A DNA stretch of 34,649 bases from SIG223 sp964442785 (GCA_964442785.1 CAYTZW010000014.1:1-34649), one strand, 5' to 3'. Positions 22,501-32,917 are shown, numbered from the stretch's first letter. Notes: generated from the letters alone by a model not told the origin. Translations and numbers: made by a program.

Positions 22501-24915
22501 AAGTATCTTCCCAATTTAATTCCAAATTAATGCTAGATTTATTAATATACAATGTAGTTTCAATATCATCGTATCCAACATAATTACTAGGTACCTCAAA
22601 ACTACTTATAACTTTATATGTTCCAACATCTTTTGCGTAATTTTCAATAGAGGAAAATTCAGTACAATCATCATTACTACACTTTTTATAAATAGTAGTT
22701 ATTTTTACGCTACTTCCACCATTAAATCCTTCAGAGGAAATCGTAATTTCTTTTCCTGTATAAGTTTGAGAATAACTGCTTTTATAATAAGCATTAATAC
22801 CTAAATTTCCTTTTGCAATATTTACTTGATACTCATAATCATATTCTTTAGTTAAAGATTTATAGTTATTTCCACCAGTAATTTCAATTTTTTTAATATA
22901 GTAATAACCAGCATTTTTTCCAACTACATTATTAATACCTCTCACACGGGTAACATCTGATGTACAACTTTGTTCCGTTTGGCAATAATTATAGGAAATA
23001 AAAATATCACCAACATCATTAATACTAATTTTATCCTTTAAAACAATACTATCAATAAGTTGTAAATCCCTATCTTCATAAACTAAACCATTTTTTAAAT
23101 TAATAGACTCAATTTCTATCTTTTCAGCTGTAATTATTGTTATTGTTCCCTTTGGACTACCATTAACAATTTCATAATTTTTGTTATAATCAAATCCATT
23201 TTTTTCAAATCCAACTATTTCTATAGTATAAGTATTACCCGTTGTAAATTTGCTAAAATCAGGATTACTATTATTATTAGTTACAATAGTAGTTTGACCT
23301 CTCTTTATTCTATAAATAACATATTCAGGCTTTTCTTCACTACTAAATTCATAATCAAAATCATAAGAATTCAAATCAGAAATTAAATTGTAAGCATCTT
23401 CATTATTATAATCAATGTTCTTTGATTTAAAAGTAATTGTTATTTTATGTTTTTTAACACTAACAATTCTACTTTCACTTAATTCTTCAAAATTATCACT
23501 ACCTTTAACTTTAAAATTAATAGTATAAGTAGCACTATCTTTTCCTAAAGGCATTCTACTCTTTAATGTATCTAAAGAATAACTACTATCAATCCAATTT
23601 CCACTACAATTATTGACTTCACAAATTTCAATTTTTAATTCTTTATCTTTAATGCCTTCTGTTAAACTAGCAGCAACAGTACCGTCTTCAAATTTCAAAC
23701 TAAAACCGTTAACTAAACTTTGATTTTCTCCATCATAAGTTAAAACAGGAGAATCAAAATCAATTTCTAATTTAGCTTTATTAATTGTTACAACAACACT
23801 ATTTTGGTTAGAAAGATGATAGTTTTCATTATTGATAGACATACTAATTGTATATTCGCCAACATTAATTAATTGTTTAAGTGCCTCATTTTCTGTTAAA
23901 TAACTACCTATTGATACACCATTCTTAGTTATAGAAAACCTAAAATCTTTTTCAACTTCTTCTATTTGATCACCATAATATTTTATTCTTTCTCCAGAAA
24001 TAACAAACGCACAAGTTGTTCCATTATACGTACAAACATTACCACTTAAAATAACCGCAACTTCAGCTTTATTAATTATAATTGTACCTTCTTTTGTAGT
24101 TATATTGTAATTACTATCATATCCGCCTTCAATGGTAGTTTCTCTAGGAATTACCTTAACTATAGAAACTTTATATGTACCAGCATTGTAGATACTTATA
24201 TTTTTTAAGATAGAATTATTCTCGTTATCAGTTAAATAATCTCCATTTTTTTCTACCTTAAAAGTTATTTCTTGATAATCATTTCCAATAGAAGAAACTT
24301 CAAAACAAGCAAAAGCATTATTTGAACAATTACCCTTATTGCTATTACTACCGTCTAAATAAAAGCCACCATTTATTCCACTATAAGTAGTCGTACCACC
24401 TATCACTTTAACTTCGGCATTTTTTTGAGCAATTGTTACCTTATTTTCAGAAGTCTTTTTAATTTCAGCTGCCAAACCACTTCCTGATAACGCAACTTTA
24501 ACTTTGTATTCACCCGCGTAAGTCGCACATACTTCATACCCAGACCCAGAATCAGAATATACTTCACGCATACTCAAGCCATAATCATTTAATCCATATT
24601 CTTTTTCTCCTAAAAGCACAGAAACAGAAATGTCCCAAGTAGATAAATAATTATCTATCTTAACCGTTGCAATTATTTGTTCTGTACCATTGTAAACAAG
24701 ATTACTTTCAAGACTTATGTCAACATCAACGTTATCAACAGGAATACTACTAATTGTGAACTTTCCTTCAATATTCACAACTTTATAATTATTACTAAAT
24801 TCATAACCTGAATTAAGCACAAAATTTGGAATAATCATATATTCACCAATATCAACTAACCCATTTTTTCCAATAGTCAAATTATCAAATGTTACATTAT
24901 AATCTATTGAAGAAA
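13517..24915 (-). CDS. Giant MBG-repeat surface protein, C-terminal part (continues from 25016-29553)
   Basis: This part encodes about 3,800 residues. About 27 MBG-type beta domains follow one another, each marked by a core such as LVYNGTEQ, LTYDGENQ, VEYDGNEHK or KVYDGTD and a closing strand such as NAGTYYI or DVGTYKV. A different region of about 575 residues begins near 15250, with a VKITLRYHHC strand, then two Ig-like domains of DUF5011 type (EKGAYVEDSYGNK; GTYHITFTVTDPSGNSG). A single transmembrane helix (about 23 residues, GVFGVIGAGVGGVFLF) is followed by KKKR and an acidic Asp/Asn tail. No LPXTG motif is seen, so I infer membrane anchoring with the repeats outside the cell. Read alone it seems to start at a TTG (24880), but no ribosome site is there; the frame continues upstream into 25016-29553 once the gap is collapsed. 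Confidence 0.92.
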
Positions 24916-25015
24916 NNNNNNNNNNNNNNNNNNNNNNNNNNNNNNNNNNNNNNNNNNNNNNNNNNNNNNNNNNNNNNNNNNNNNNNNNNNNNNNNNNNNN
25001 NNNNNNNNNNNNNNN
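24916..25015. other. False assembly gap: flanks overlap by 55 identical bases
   Basis: Bases 24861-24915 and 25016-25070 are identical (55 bases), with 100 Ns between. The simplest reading is that two contigs overlap by one k-mer and no sequence is missing. Removing 155 bases makes the minus-strand frame continuous. Confidence 0.9.
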
Positions 25016-28000
25016 CCATTTTTTCCAATAGTCAAATTATCAAATGTTACATTATAATCTATTGAAGAAACATACGTTGTAAATGATTTTTCTTCATACC
25101 AATTTTCAATATTATAGAAAGAAGGATTTGACAAATCAAATTCTGTTCCATTATAAATTTCCGTTTTTTCTATAAAACTAACATTTAAATTTACCTTATT
25201 AATATACCAAACATATTCAGTTGTAATTGTTTCATAACTTTCATCATTTAGGATTACCTTAAATTCACTCGTATATGAACCTACATTTTTTTGCTTTTCC
25301 CCTAAAAATTCAATTTTATTTCCAACGTTTTCATTAGTAAATTTACAATTTGGTGCTTGTTCTTCGCCATTATAAGTTAAAGCTTCACAAGTGAATTTGT
25401 ATAAATCATTATCAGTCGTTGACTTAGCTATCACAACACTAAACTCTTTCTCGTCAAGCACATATTTATTTATATCACTTTCAGCAACACCAGTTGGACT
25501 AATACTAACTTTAATTGTATAACTTCCAGCATTCTTGATTTTTATCATTTTAGCATCATCAAACCCAGAAAAATTCAATTTAGTAGAGTTTTCGCCGTTA
25601 ATTGTATATGAATAAGTAAACTTAGTGTGATCAATTAATTTAGAATTAGCTTTCAATGTAATATTTGCGACATCAAGTTCTGTAGCATTATAGGATAAGT
25701 TATCATATTTTTCGATATCAAAATAAATAGTTGCTTTTTCAACCGTTAATTCTCCACCTGTACTAGAGTTCATTTCATAATTATTATCTTTGATATAAGG
25801 TATAATTGTATAGGAAGCAGATTTATTCTCTAAATTATCTTCTGTTCCAATTACACGGTAACTAATAATATCATTGCTTTTGATTGAATCATCAATAGTA
25901 GCATTACTGGTACCACTGACATTAATACAAGCACTATCGGTTGAACTTTGACAAAAAGGAACAGTAACCACCTCACCAGGAAGTTTAACGATTGTACCTG
26001 TTCTAAATACTAAATCCAATTTAACTCTTTCAATATATAACAAATCACAAGTTACTGTTATATCATAATTATTATTAGAATATTTAGGAGTAATTTTATA
26101 AGTACCTGCCTCCATTACTTTTTTAACCGTTTCATATCCATAAGAATATTGATATTCTAAAGTATAACTCAATTCATCTATATCAAAATCTTTTACAAAC
26201 TCATCACCTCTTATAGAAAAACAAGCAGTTTCATTTTCGGCGTCACAAAGCTTTTTAAAGGAAGCAGAAGTTATTTCCTTTCCAGTATATCCAATTGTAC
26301 CTTCCTTAAAAGTAATACTAGCACTACTTTTTACTATCGTAAAATCAAAGTTTGTAGTATTAAAAATATAATTAGAACTTCTATCCACATTTTTATTCAT
26401 TATAACAAAATTGTTAACCTTAATATTGTAAGCACCAACATTTATTATGTCATTATTGCCATAACTAATTTCATTTTGCATTTTAGAAGCATATTCAACA
26501 GAACTTAATTTATCATTAGATTTTAAACCATCTATGACATAAAAATCAGCTTTAGTAAAATCAAATTTTTCACCAGTATAATAAGTTTCTTGAGTGGCCA
26601 ATTTAATAGTTAAATTTGCCTGAGCAATTGTTCTTGAAAATGATATGCTTTCCTCACCATTAAAATTATCCTTTTTAGTAGATGTATCAATAGTCAATTT
26701 ATATGTTCCTGCATTTATTGCAACGCCATAACTAAAACCATTTATATTATTCTTGTAAGTAGCGTATTCTTCACCATTCAAATAAATTGTGATAGGCAAT
26801 TCAATACTACTATTAATTTTATCTCCATTAACATCAGTAAGTTGAAGTTCAAATATTTTTTGTCTACTTCCATTATATATAAAAGTATCTTCTTTAATAA
26901 TATCTTGAACACTAAAAATTTGAAAATTTATGTCATAAGTACCATCAATAGTACTTGTCAAATTAAAGTTTGTATTAGAAACACTAATACTACCAATATT
27001 GTACCTACCTACATCTTTTAAATTTGAAACGGTTTTTTCACCATCTTGTTTAGCTACATAATCAATTTCAACTTGTTCCAAAAGGTTATAATTTAAAACA
27101 TTGTTTGTGTCATCAGATTTAGTAACTAAAAAACAACCTGCACCACTAGTTCCATTACATTTAGTTAAATTAATTGGATCACCAGTATAAATACCTGTTC
27201 CACTTACAAACTTAATAAAAATGTCCATTTTTTTAATAGTCCATACATTATCAGCATTTGCAGCACAATTTTCAAGATTATTATCACCTGTAAATTCAAA
27301 AGTAATACTATATGTTCCAGCATTTGTAGCACCAACGCCAATAACTTCATTAGAATTATTTAATATTTGATTTCCACCATTGTTTATAGAAGTCAATGTA
27401 AGTGAACCATTTCCAGAAATGAACTCTTTTTCAAAAATTTTAAGAGTACATTTTGCTTCTTGTTCCTCTCCATTATAGGTAACAGGTGTACATACTAAAC
27501 TTAAATTGTTCTTGTAATTATCATAGGTACTTTTTTCAACCCTAACAGTTACTTGCTCAGCATAATTGTAATTCTTACTAGTTGCACTTAATTTTATTGT
27601 ATAAACACCTGCATCTTTAGACACAATTTTGCTAATTAAATCTCCAATTCCAGGATCATTAGCATTAATATCTATATTTCCTTTTCCGAAATTAATAGAT
27701 TTATTTGAGCTGTCAAAATATTCTAATTCAGCAGTAGCACTATAAGTTAAGTTAAGTTTTATTAACATTGCTCTATGATTTGCAGAAACCTCTTTTTCTT
27801 TAACTAATTGCAAAAGGGTATTATTATACATAAGACCAGTATTTGCTTCCAGAAATTTCATTGTTACAAGTTCGGCTCCGTCATAAAATTTTATTTCTGT
27901 TGCTTTATTGATAATAAAATTACCTTCTACACTACTTAACAAAGGAAAATATTCTTCACTATAAGTAGAATTTTTTACTCCTGTTGCTAAAATAGCATAA

Positions 28001-29553
28001 GTATTTGCATTTTCAATAATTGAATTACCTTCATTAAATGGTTGAAACTCATTTGCAGTATAAGCAACTTCAGTAATACTATCAGTTACTAAACCAGAAA
28101 TTTCCCATTTATCTTTTGTTGCTTCCCTAAAATCATAACTTGTTCCATAAAAATAAGTAACTTCCTTATTGATAAATTCTATATCAATTAAATTGACAAC
28201 TTTAATCTCATATTCACGCATATTAATAGGAGCGACTGTTCCTAAATATACACGTAAAGCATAATTTCCAACTCCATTTTCACCAATAGTAGCAAGTATT
28301 TTGTTATATGTATATCCAAAACTAGTAGTAATCAATTTTTCTTCTTTATACAATTTGAAAACAACTAAATCTGAACTAATCCCTAAATCTGTATTAACTT
28401 GTATATTAGGTTCAGAAGGAGCAGTATTATAAGAAACAACTTTATAAGTTTCCTTGTTTATAGTTTTTATTGTATTTGTTGTTGATTTTGAATAAATAGC
28501 TATTCTTTCATAATCAGAAGAAAGACCAGTTACATTACTGCTTTGATTATCAAAAATTGTTTTATCATAACAATTATTAATTTCTATAGATTGTTCTACG
28601 CTTTTATCTGTTAAATTAATTATTGCTTTATATTTACCATTTCCAGTAACATTAATCTCAACTTTAATTCCATTATCTTTAGAATACTCAATTCCTGTAT
28701 TGATTGTGTTTTCATTTAGTTTAATAGTTATAATTTTGGCAACAGTACTATCAAAATTTTCATATGAAAAACCAGAAGGAAGATAACTAGATGGAATATT
28801 CGTTTTTTCTAATGTGTCTTCATCTCTTAAGAAAAAATAAAATGTTATAGTATAATCGGTACTATCACTACAACTAACAGCACTAGACAAGCTTTTACTT
28901 ATTGCATTAACCTCACCTTCAACACCGCCTATATTTTCTGTATATTCAAACTCAGTACTAAAAATTTTAACAGTATCAGTTCCAATTAATTTCATTCTAA
29001 TATTAATTACATACTTATGCCCACTTATCAAATTTTCATCTTTTAACCATTTATCATTAATAAGGCTTAAAATGACAGCAACATTTCCTTGATATTCCTT
29101 ATTATACGTATCTTTTTCTTCAAAACTTATCCATTTTTCCTTATTACCGATATTAATAGGATATTCAGAAGTATCAGTATCTCCATTTAAAGCAGAGCAG
29201 CTACTGCTCGTATCACATATTTGAATTTGAAAATAAATATTTTGTCTAATGAATTTTCTTTGTTCAACATCTGTTACACCACCATAAAAGTTATCTTCAG
29301 CAGACGCTTCATCAGGCACTGCAACATATAAATAAGTTGCCGTTTTATCTTTTGGAGTAATTGTATTTTTTTTCTCAATAGTGTCCAATTCTTCTGCCAA
29401 ATTCAATTCCTTTTTAACACTTTCACTTACAACTGCTACATTTACTTGTGCACTGATTTTATAGCCTATTGCAAAAAATGCTATTAAAGCAAAAAAGAAG
29501 CCAAAAGCTCCAAATAATTTTCTCCCTTTTTTGAAATTATAGTTTTTCCCCAT
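25016..29553 (-). CDS. Giant MBG-repeat surface protein, N-terminal part (continues into 13517-24915)
   Basis: First about 1,512 residues of the protein. A basic start (NYNFKKGRK) leads into a hydrophobic segment at about residues 13-32, with ISAQV as a possible cleavage site. The unique N-terminal domain (about 60-200) resembles that of the protein starting at 9390 (YFQI, EYPINIG, INDKW). Ig-like strands and about ten MBG domains follow (cores LMYNNTLLQ, VTYNGEEQ, FIYNGSRQK, TYYTGEKF, IGYTGKEI, LTYNGEEQ, EIYNGTEF). ATG 29553 has AAGGGG 8 bases upstream; GTG 29562 is in frame but lies inside the ribosome site. The stop at 24904 lies beyond the N-run and is an artefact. Joined with the downstream part the protein has about 5,293 residues. 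Confidence 0.92.
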
Positions 29554-29604
29554 AAAAACCACCCCTTCAAGTTTTTTAATTATTTTACTACAAATATCTT
29601 CATT

Positions 29605-29634
29605 TTTCTACATAAATAATAAATTATTATTTAA
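29605..29634 (-). promoter_or_regulatory. Weak candidate promoter of the first giant gene, with a 21-bp palindrome
   Basis: On the minus strand TTAAAT (29634-29629) and TAGAAA (29610-29605) lie 18 bases apart. The arms TAAATAATAA and TTATTATTTA (29613-29633, one central base) form a perfect palindrome between and over these boxes. The arrangement resembles that upstream of 9390, but the boxes are weak. Confidence 0.3.
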
Positions 29635-29660
29635 CACTAGTTTAATTATAAAACATCATA

Positions 29661-29724
29661 AAAAAAGATAACTTATATATTTTCCTTCTTTCCACAATAA
29701 AAAGGTTTTTAAAATTATCTTTTT
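29661..29724 (-). terminator. Probable terminator of the small-membrane-protein operon
   Basis: AAAAAGATAA and TTATCTTTTT are inverted repeats at 29715-29724 and 29661-29671, enclosing a smaller CCTTT/AAAG-AGG hairpin; on the minus strand the structure ends in a T-run. The loop is long, so confidence is moderate. Confidence 0.45.
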
Positions 29725-29736
29725 AACAATTAAATT

Positions 29737-30237
29737 TTAGTTATTGTTATTAGAAGCTGCTCTAGCATCGGTTACATTATCTATCGCAATCACAACAGCC
29801 ACCATAAAAGGTGCATCTTCTTCTTTTACTATTTCCAATGTAAAAGTATCAACTAAACTAATAAATTTTTTATCCAAAGTTCCCATAACATCTCCATTTT
29901 TACAAATAGAATAATGAAGACCAAATAAATTACCTAAAATCGAAATTTCATCTTTATAACCTTCAATATAGAATTTCTTATTGAAAGCATATTTAGCAAC
30001 AACGCAAGCTACTTTTTCGTTTTCTTTATCATAAATGAAAACTTTTCTTTTATAAGGTAGATGCCAAAATTTCGTTCTTACTTTATACAAAAGATTTTTA
30101 TTTTCATCAAATATTTTTTTCTTTCTTGAAATAGAAAAAACTTTCCCTTGAACTATAAACTTAACATTTCCTTCTTCATCAAAAACTTTTGAATTGCCCT
30201 TCAAAGACATAAATTTGTTTTTAATTAATAATTTCAT
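29737..30237 (-). CDS. LURP-one-related (YxjI-like) protein
   Basis: 166 residues, the usual length of the bacterial LURP-one/YxjI family, whose fold is a Tubby-like beta barrel around a helix; the biochemical role is not established. The sequence fits: an opening KLLIKNKFMS, repeated beta pairs VFDEEGNVKFIVQGKVFS and IFDENKNLLYKVRTKF, a middle FYIEGYKDEISILGN, and a hydrophobic C-terminal helix (PFMVAVVIAIDNV). The family aligns as short D/E-x-x-G/N-N turns. It is the last gene of a three-gene minus-strand operon, 12 bases after its neighbour. The tail is four Asn. Recognition is from the pattern by eye, not a search. Confidence 0.8.
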   Translation of the reverse strand: MKLLIKNKFMSLKGNSKVFDEEGNVKFIVQGKVFSISRKKKIFDENKNLLYKVRTKFWHLPYKRKVFIYDKENEKVACVVAKYAFNKKFYIEGYKDEISILGNLFGLHYSICKNGDVMGTLDKKFISLVDTFTLEIVKEEDAPFMVAVVIAIDNVTDARAASNNNN

Positions 30238-30249
30238 AATAAAACCCCC

Positions 30250-30741
30250 TTATAAAATTACAAAAATTAGTACCACAAGCAAAATAAAAATCAATATTTT
30301 AGTTATTTTTAAAGTCTTTAACTTTTTTACTATTTTTTCATCAATAAAGTAACTATTTTCGATAATTTGATAGGTTCCATTACTTTCAACTCTTAAAGCT
30401 TCTTTTCCATTTTCAAAAGGATTAAAAATTAATTTCAAATCAACATTATCACTATTTTGTACTTTCATTTTAAACTTTAAAGATTTACCTTTTTTCTCTT
30501 TTTTAACATCAAAAATACCAAAAATGCTAATAAAGTAAAGTATAATTTCTAAAAAGAACCAACATTTACCATTAATTTCTCGAAAACTTACCATTTCTAT
30601 TTCATTAAAATCATTATTATTTTCAACTATTTCTTCAATATTACCAAATTTATTTCTTTTGTCAGTTATTCTCTTTCCATTTACCAAATAAATCATATCG
30701 GGCAACTGACCTGAGATAATTTTCAAATTTAACTTTCCCAT
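30250..30741 (-). CDS. Small membrane protein of unknown family
   Basis: 163 residues; I do not recognise it. It begins with a short beta-type stretch (LNLKIISGQLPDMIYLVNG), has a hydrophobic segment at about 56-75 (WFFLEIILYFISIFGIF), then a polar domain of about 70 residues rich in Lys and Asn, and ends in a hydrophobic helix (ILIFILLVVLIFVIL) with nothing after it, as in tail-anchored proteins. AGGTGG lies 6 bases before ATG 30741. It begins 10 bases after the stop of the gene at 30752 and ends 12 bases before the LURP-one gene, so the three are co-transcribed. The short beta N-terminus recalls the 'domain of membrane-tethered binding protein' type, but that is only an impression. Confidence 0.8.
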   Translation of the reverse strand: MGKLNLKIISGQLPDMIYLVNGKRITDKRNKFGNIEEIVENNNDFNEIEMVSFREINGKCWFFLEIILYFISIFGIFDVKKEKKGKSLKFKMKVQNSDNVDLKLIFNPFENGKEALRVESNGTYQIIENSYFIDEKIVKKLKTLKITKILIFILLVVLIFVIL

Positions 30742-30751
30742 ATAAATCCAC

Positions 30752-31165
30752 CTACTTAATCATTAAAATAAGGATACCCAGTAAAAGTAAACTTCCTAAT
30801 ATCAAAAATAATTTAAATCTATCTCTAACTTTTTTCCATTTAGTATCAAAAAGCATCAATAGAATTGACAAAACAATAAGAATAATCGTTATAATAGCAA
30901 CCAATTTAGAATACGAAGAAAAGAAATTGCTAACCTTTACCAGCACATTACTTGAAGACCATAATCTTCGATACTTAGCATCTAACAAAGGCAATCCTAA
31001 AAACATCAAAGCCCAAATAATTAAAAAAACATAAAAAAGAAGCGTTATAAAATTAGTAAGAAAAGTTCCTAACAAAAACATCATTCCAATAAGAGCAAAA
31101 TTAGTGAATATAATTCCAAGTCTTGCCATATATCTTCGCATTATAAGAACTTTTTCATTCTCCAT
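30752..31165 (-). CDS. Four-helix membrane protein of unknown function
   Basis: 137 residues, mostly hydrophobic, with about four transmembrane helices (about 15-37, 39-57, 85-105 and 115-136) and a basic loop KYRRLWSSSN in the middle and KWKKVRDRFK before the last helix. I do not recognise a family. AAGGTG lies 8 bases before ATG 31165, giving a good start. It is the first gene of the operon that includes the next membrane protein and the LURP-one-like protein. The 253-base divergent spacer to 31419 must hold its promoter; no strong box stood out there. Confidence 0.85.
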   Translation of the reverse strand: MENEKVLIMRRYMARLGIIFTNFALIGMMFLLGTFLTNFITLLFYVFLIIWALMFLGLPLLDAKYRRLWSSSNVLVKVSNFFSSYSKLVAIITIILIVLSILLMLFDTKWKKVRDRFKLFLILGSLLLLGILILMIK

Positions 31166-31418
31166 TTTATTTTCACCTTCTATTTTAATTTTATCAGAAT
31201 AAGAAATATTTTAAAATGAATTTTTTTTGAAAGAATTTTTCCTTTAAAATATAACTTTTTTTTAACTTAGTTTTTATTGTCATACCATTAAAAACAACTA
31301 AAGCCTTATTATCGTTAACTTTTTTGCTATTTTATGTCTAATTTTTCTTATAATTATTATCGTTTTAGTTCATATTTACAGATTTTTTGTTTTTTGGTAA
31401 ACTCATAATTGAAAAGAG
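31166..31418. promoter_or_regulatory. Divergent spacer between membrane operon and permease
   Basis: A very AT-rich 253-base spacer from which the minus-strand operon and the plus-strand permease are both read. A perfect TATAAT lies at 31349-31354 for the permease side with a weak TTGCTA 19 bases upstream. I saw no clear operator, riboswitch or coding potential. Confidence 0.3.
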
Positions 31419-32723
31419 ATGATTTGTGTGAAACTAGCTATAATTTTTAGTTTAGTTATAATTCTATTAATGATTATTTGTATCATAAAATTTCCGATTA
31501 TTAAAATTTTTAATAAGGATTTTCAAACCTTTTGGATTGTTCCATTAATTGGAGTAATATTTATTTTAGTTTTTAATCTACTTGATATTAAAACAATATT
31601 TAATGGATTAACCAATAATAGTTCTATTAATCCTCTTAAAATACTGATTTTATTTTTTTCGATGACTTTTTTATCTGTTATTTTAGATGAATTAGGCTTT
31701 TTTGAGTATTTAGCGAACTATGCTTTAAAAAAAGCCAAAAGCAAACAAATAATTTTATTTATAATTTTATATTTTTTGACTTCCATATTAACAATTTTCA
31801 CTTCTAACGATATAATTATTTTGACTTTTACGCCATTTATTATTTTCTTTACTAAAAATGCCAAAATTAATCCTATTCCTTATTTAGTAAGCGAATTTGT
31901 AGCTGCTAATACTTGGTCAATGATTTTTATCATCGGAAATCCAACTAATATATACTTAGCAACAAGTGCTAATATTAATTTTATCGAATATTTCAAAGTT
32001 ATGTTTTTACCAACTATTTTTGCAGGAATAACTGCTTTTTTAATTATTTATCTGATATTTAGAAAAGAATTAAATAAAGAAATTCAAGTTGAAGAAAAAA
32101 AAGTGGTTATTAAAAACAAATTTTTACTTACATGTGGTGTTATTTCTTTAAGTTTATGCACAATTATTTTAATCATTTCTTCTTACATTAACATAGAAAT
32201 GTATTTAGTTGCTTTAATTTTTGCTTTAATTATGTTATCTATTCTATTAGGATATTTTATTATAAACAAGAAAAAAGATAGTCCAAATTATCTATTAAAT
32301 TGTTTAAAAAGAATTTCTTGGTCATTAGCACCATTTGTTTTATCAATGTTTGTTATTGTTTTAATGCTTGAAAAATATGATATCACTTTAAAAATTGCTA
32401 ATCTTTTTGACAATAAATATCCTATTTTAACTTATGGAGTAACATCTACCTTATCTTGCAACTTAATAAATAACATTCCGATGAGTGTCTTGTTTTCAAA
32501 AGTTATTCCATTAAACAACAATAAAGCTCTATTCTCAACTATCATTGGAAGTAACATAGGTGCTTTTATATCTCCAATAGGTGCTTTAGCTGGAATTATG
32601 TGGTTATCAATTCTTAAAAAATATGACATTAATTATGGATTTGGAAAATTTTTAAAGTATGGTTTAATTATTGCTTGTCCAACATTGCTTATGGCACTAC
32701 TAGGTTTGTCTTTAATTTTGTAA
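31419..32723 (+). CDS. ArsB/NhaD-type anion permease (SLC13-like)
   Basis: 434 residues, the normal size for the ArsB/NhaD branch of the ion-transporter superfamily, with about ten transmembrane helices. The two inverted halves carry the family signatures: TSNDIIILTFTPFI and FIIGNPTNIYLATSANI in the first, and SCNLINNIPMSVL and SNIGAFISPIGALAGIMW in the second, with the substrate-binding Asn-Pro and Asn-Asn re-entrant loops. The closest pattern is ArsB (arsenite/antimonite efflux), but no arsR or arsC gene is nearby, so the substrate may be another anion or a Na+/H+ exchange. The start ATG 31419 follows GAAAAGAG; an in-frame GTG at 31428 is possible. It is monocistronic here. Confidence 0.88.
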   Translation: MICVKLAIIFSLVIILLMIICIIKFPIIKIFNKDFQTFWIVPLIGVIFILVFNLLDIKTIFNGLTNNSSINPLKILILFFSMTFLSVILDELGFFEYLANYALKKAKSKQIILFIILYFLTSILTIFTSNDIIILTFTPFIIFFTKNAKINPIPYLVSEFVAANTWSMIFIIGNPTNIYLATSANINFIEYFKVMFLPTIFAGITAFLIIYLIFRKELNKEIQVEEKKVVIKNKFLLTCGVISLSLCTIILIISSYINIEMYLVALIFALIMLSILLGYFIINKKKDSPNYLLNCLKRISWSLAPFVLSMFVIVLMLEKYDITLKIANLFDNKYPILTYGVTSTLSCNLINNIPMSVLFSKVIPLNNNKALFSTIIGSNIGAFISPIGALAGIMWLSILKKYDINYGFGKFLKYGLIIACPTLLMALLGLSLIL

Positions 32724-32839
32724 TAAGCATTTTCTATTTATTTCACTCTGTATTTAACAAAATCTTATACTTATAGATAGGATTTAGTAATAAATATCGA
32801 AAAAATAGACAAAAACAATCCACAATAGGCGATTTTTGT

Positions 32840-32868
32840 TTGACAAAATCAAAAATTTTTTATATCAT
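32840..32868 (+). promoter_or_regulatory. Sigma-A promoter of rplM-rpsI
   Basis: A perfect TTGACA (32840-32845) and TATCAT (32863-32868) lie 17 bases apart. Transcription would start near 32875, just before the leader hairpin. This is the strongest promoter in the window. Confidence 0.85.
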
Positions 32869-32875
32869 TATACAC

Positions 32876-32917
32876 GGCATAAAAGCCAAGTGTAGTCCCG
32901 GTAAAACTAGACTTTGG
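32876..32917 (+). ncRNA. Structured 5' leader of rplM, probable L13 leader
   Basis: A short GGC/GCC hairpin is followed by a longer stem: CCAAG with CTTTGG (one bulge), then TAGT with ACTA, closing a loop of CCCGGTAAA. The stem has one G-G mismatch. It lies between the promoter and the GGAGG site of rplM. Low-GC bacteria have a known L13 leader (Rfam) in which L13 represses its own operon; position and fold fit, but I could not run a covariance search. Confidence 0.5.

Noticed and set aside
24880..24904. TTG start at 24880 and stop at 24904 as real gene boundaries
   Set aside because: Both arise from the false gap; there is no ribosome site, and the frame is continuous when the 55-base overlap is collapsed.
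31404..31409. CATAAT as the -10 box of the permease
   Set aside because: It lies only 10 bases from the start codon, leaving almost no 5' leader, and has no -35 at the right distance.
32432..32629. 65-codon minus-strand frame within the permease gene
   Set aside because: Antisense to conserved ArsB-like motifs; no ribosome site.
31419..32723. Arsenic-resistance operon
   Set aside because: The permease fits ArsB, but no arsR, arsC or arsA-like gene is beside it, so the substrate stays open.
32724..32839. Terminator for the permease gene around AAATC/GATTT
   Set aside because: The stem is short and imperfect and no T-run follows, so I did not call it.
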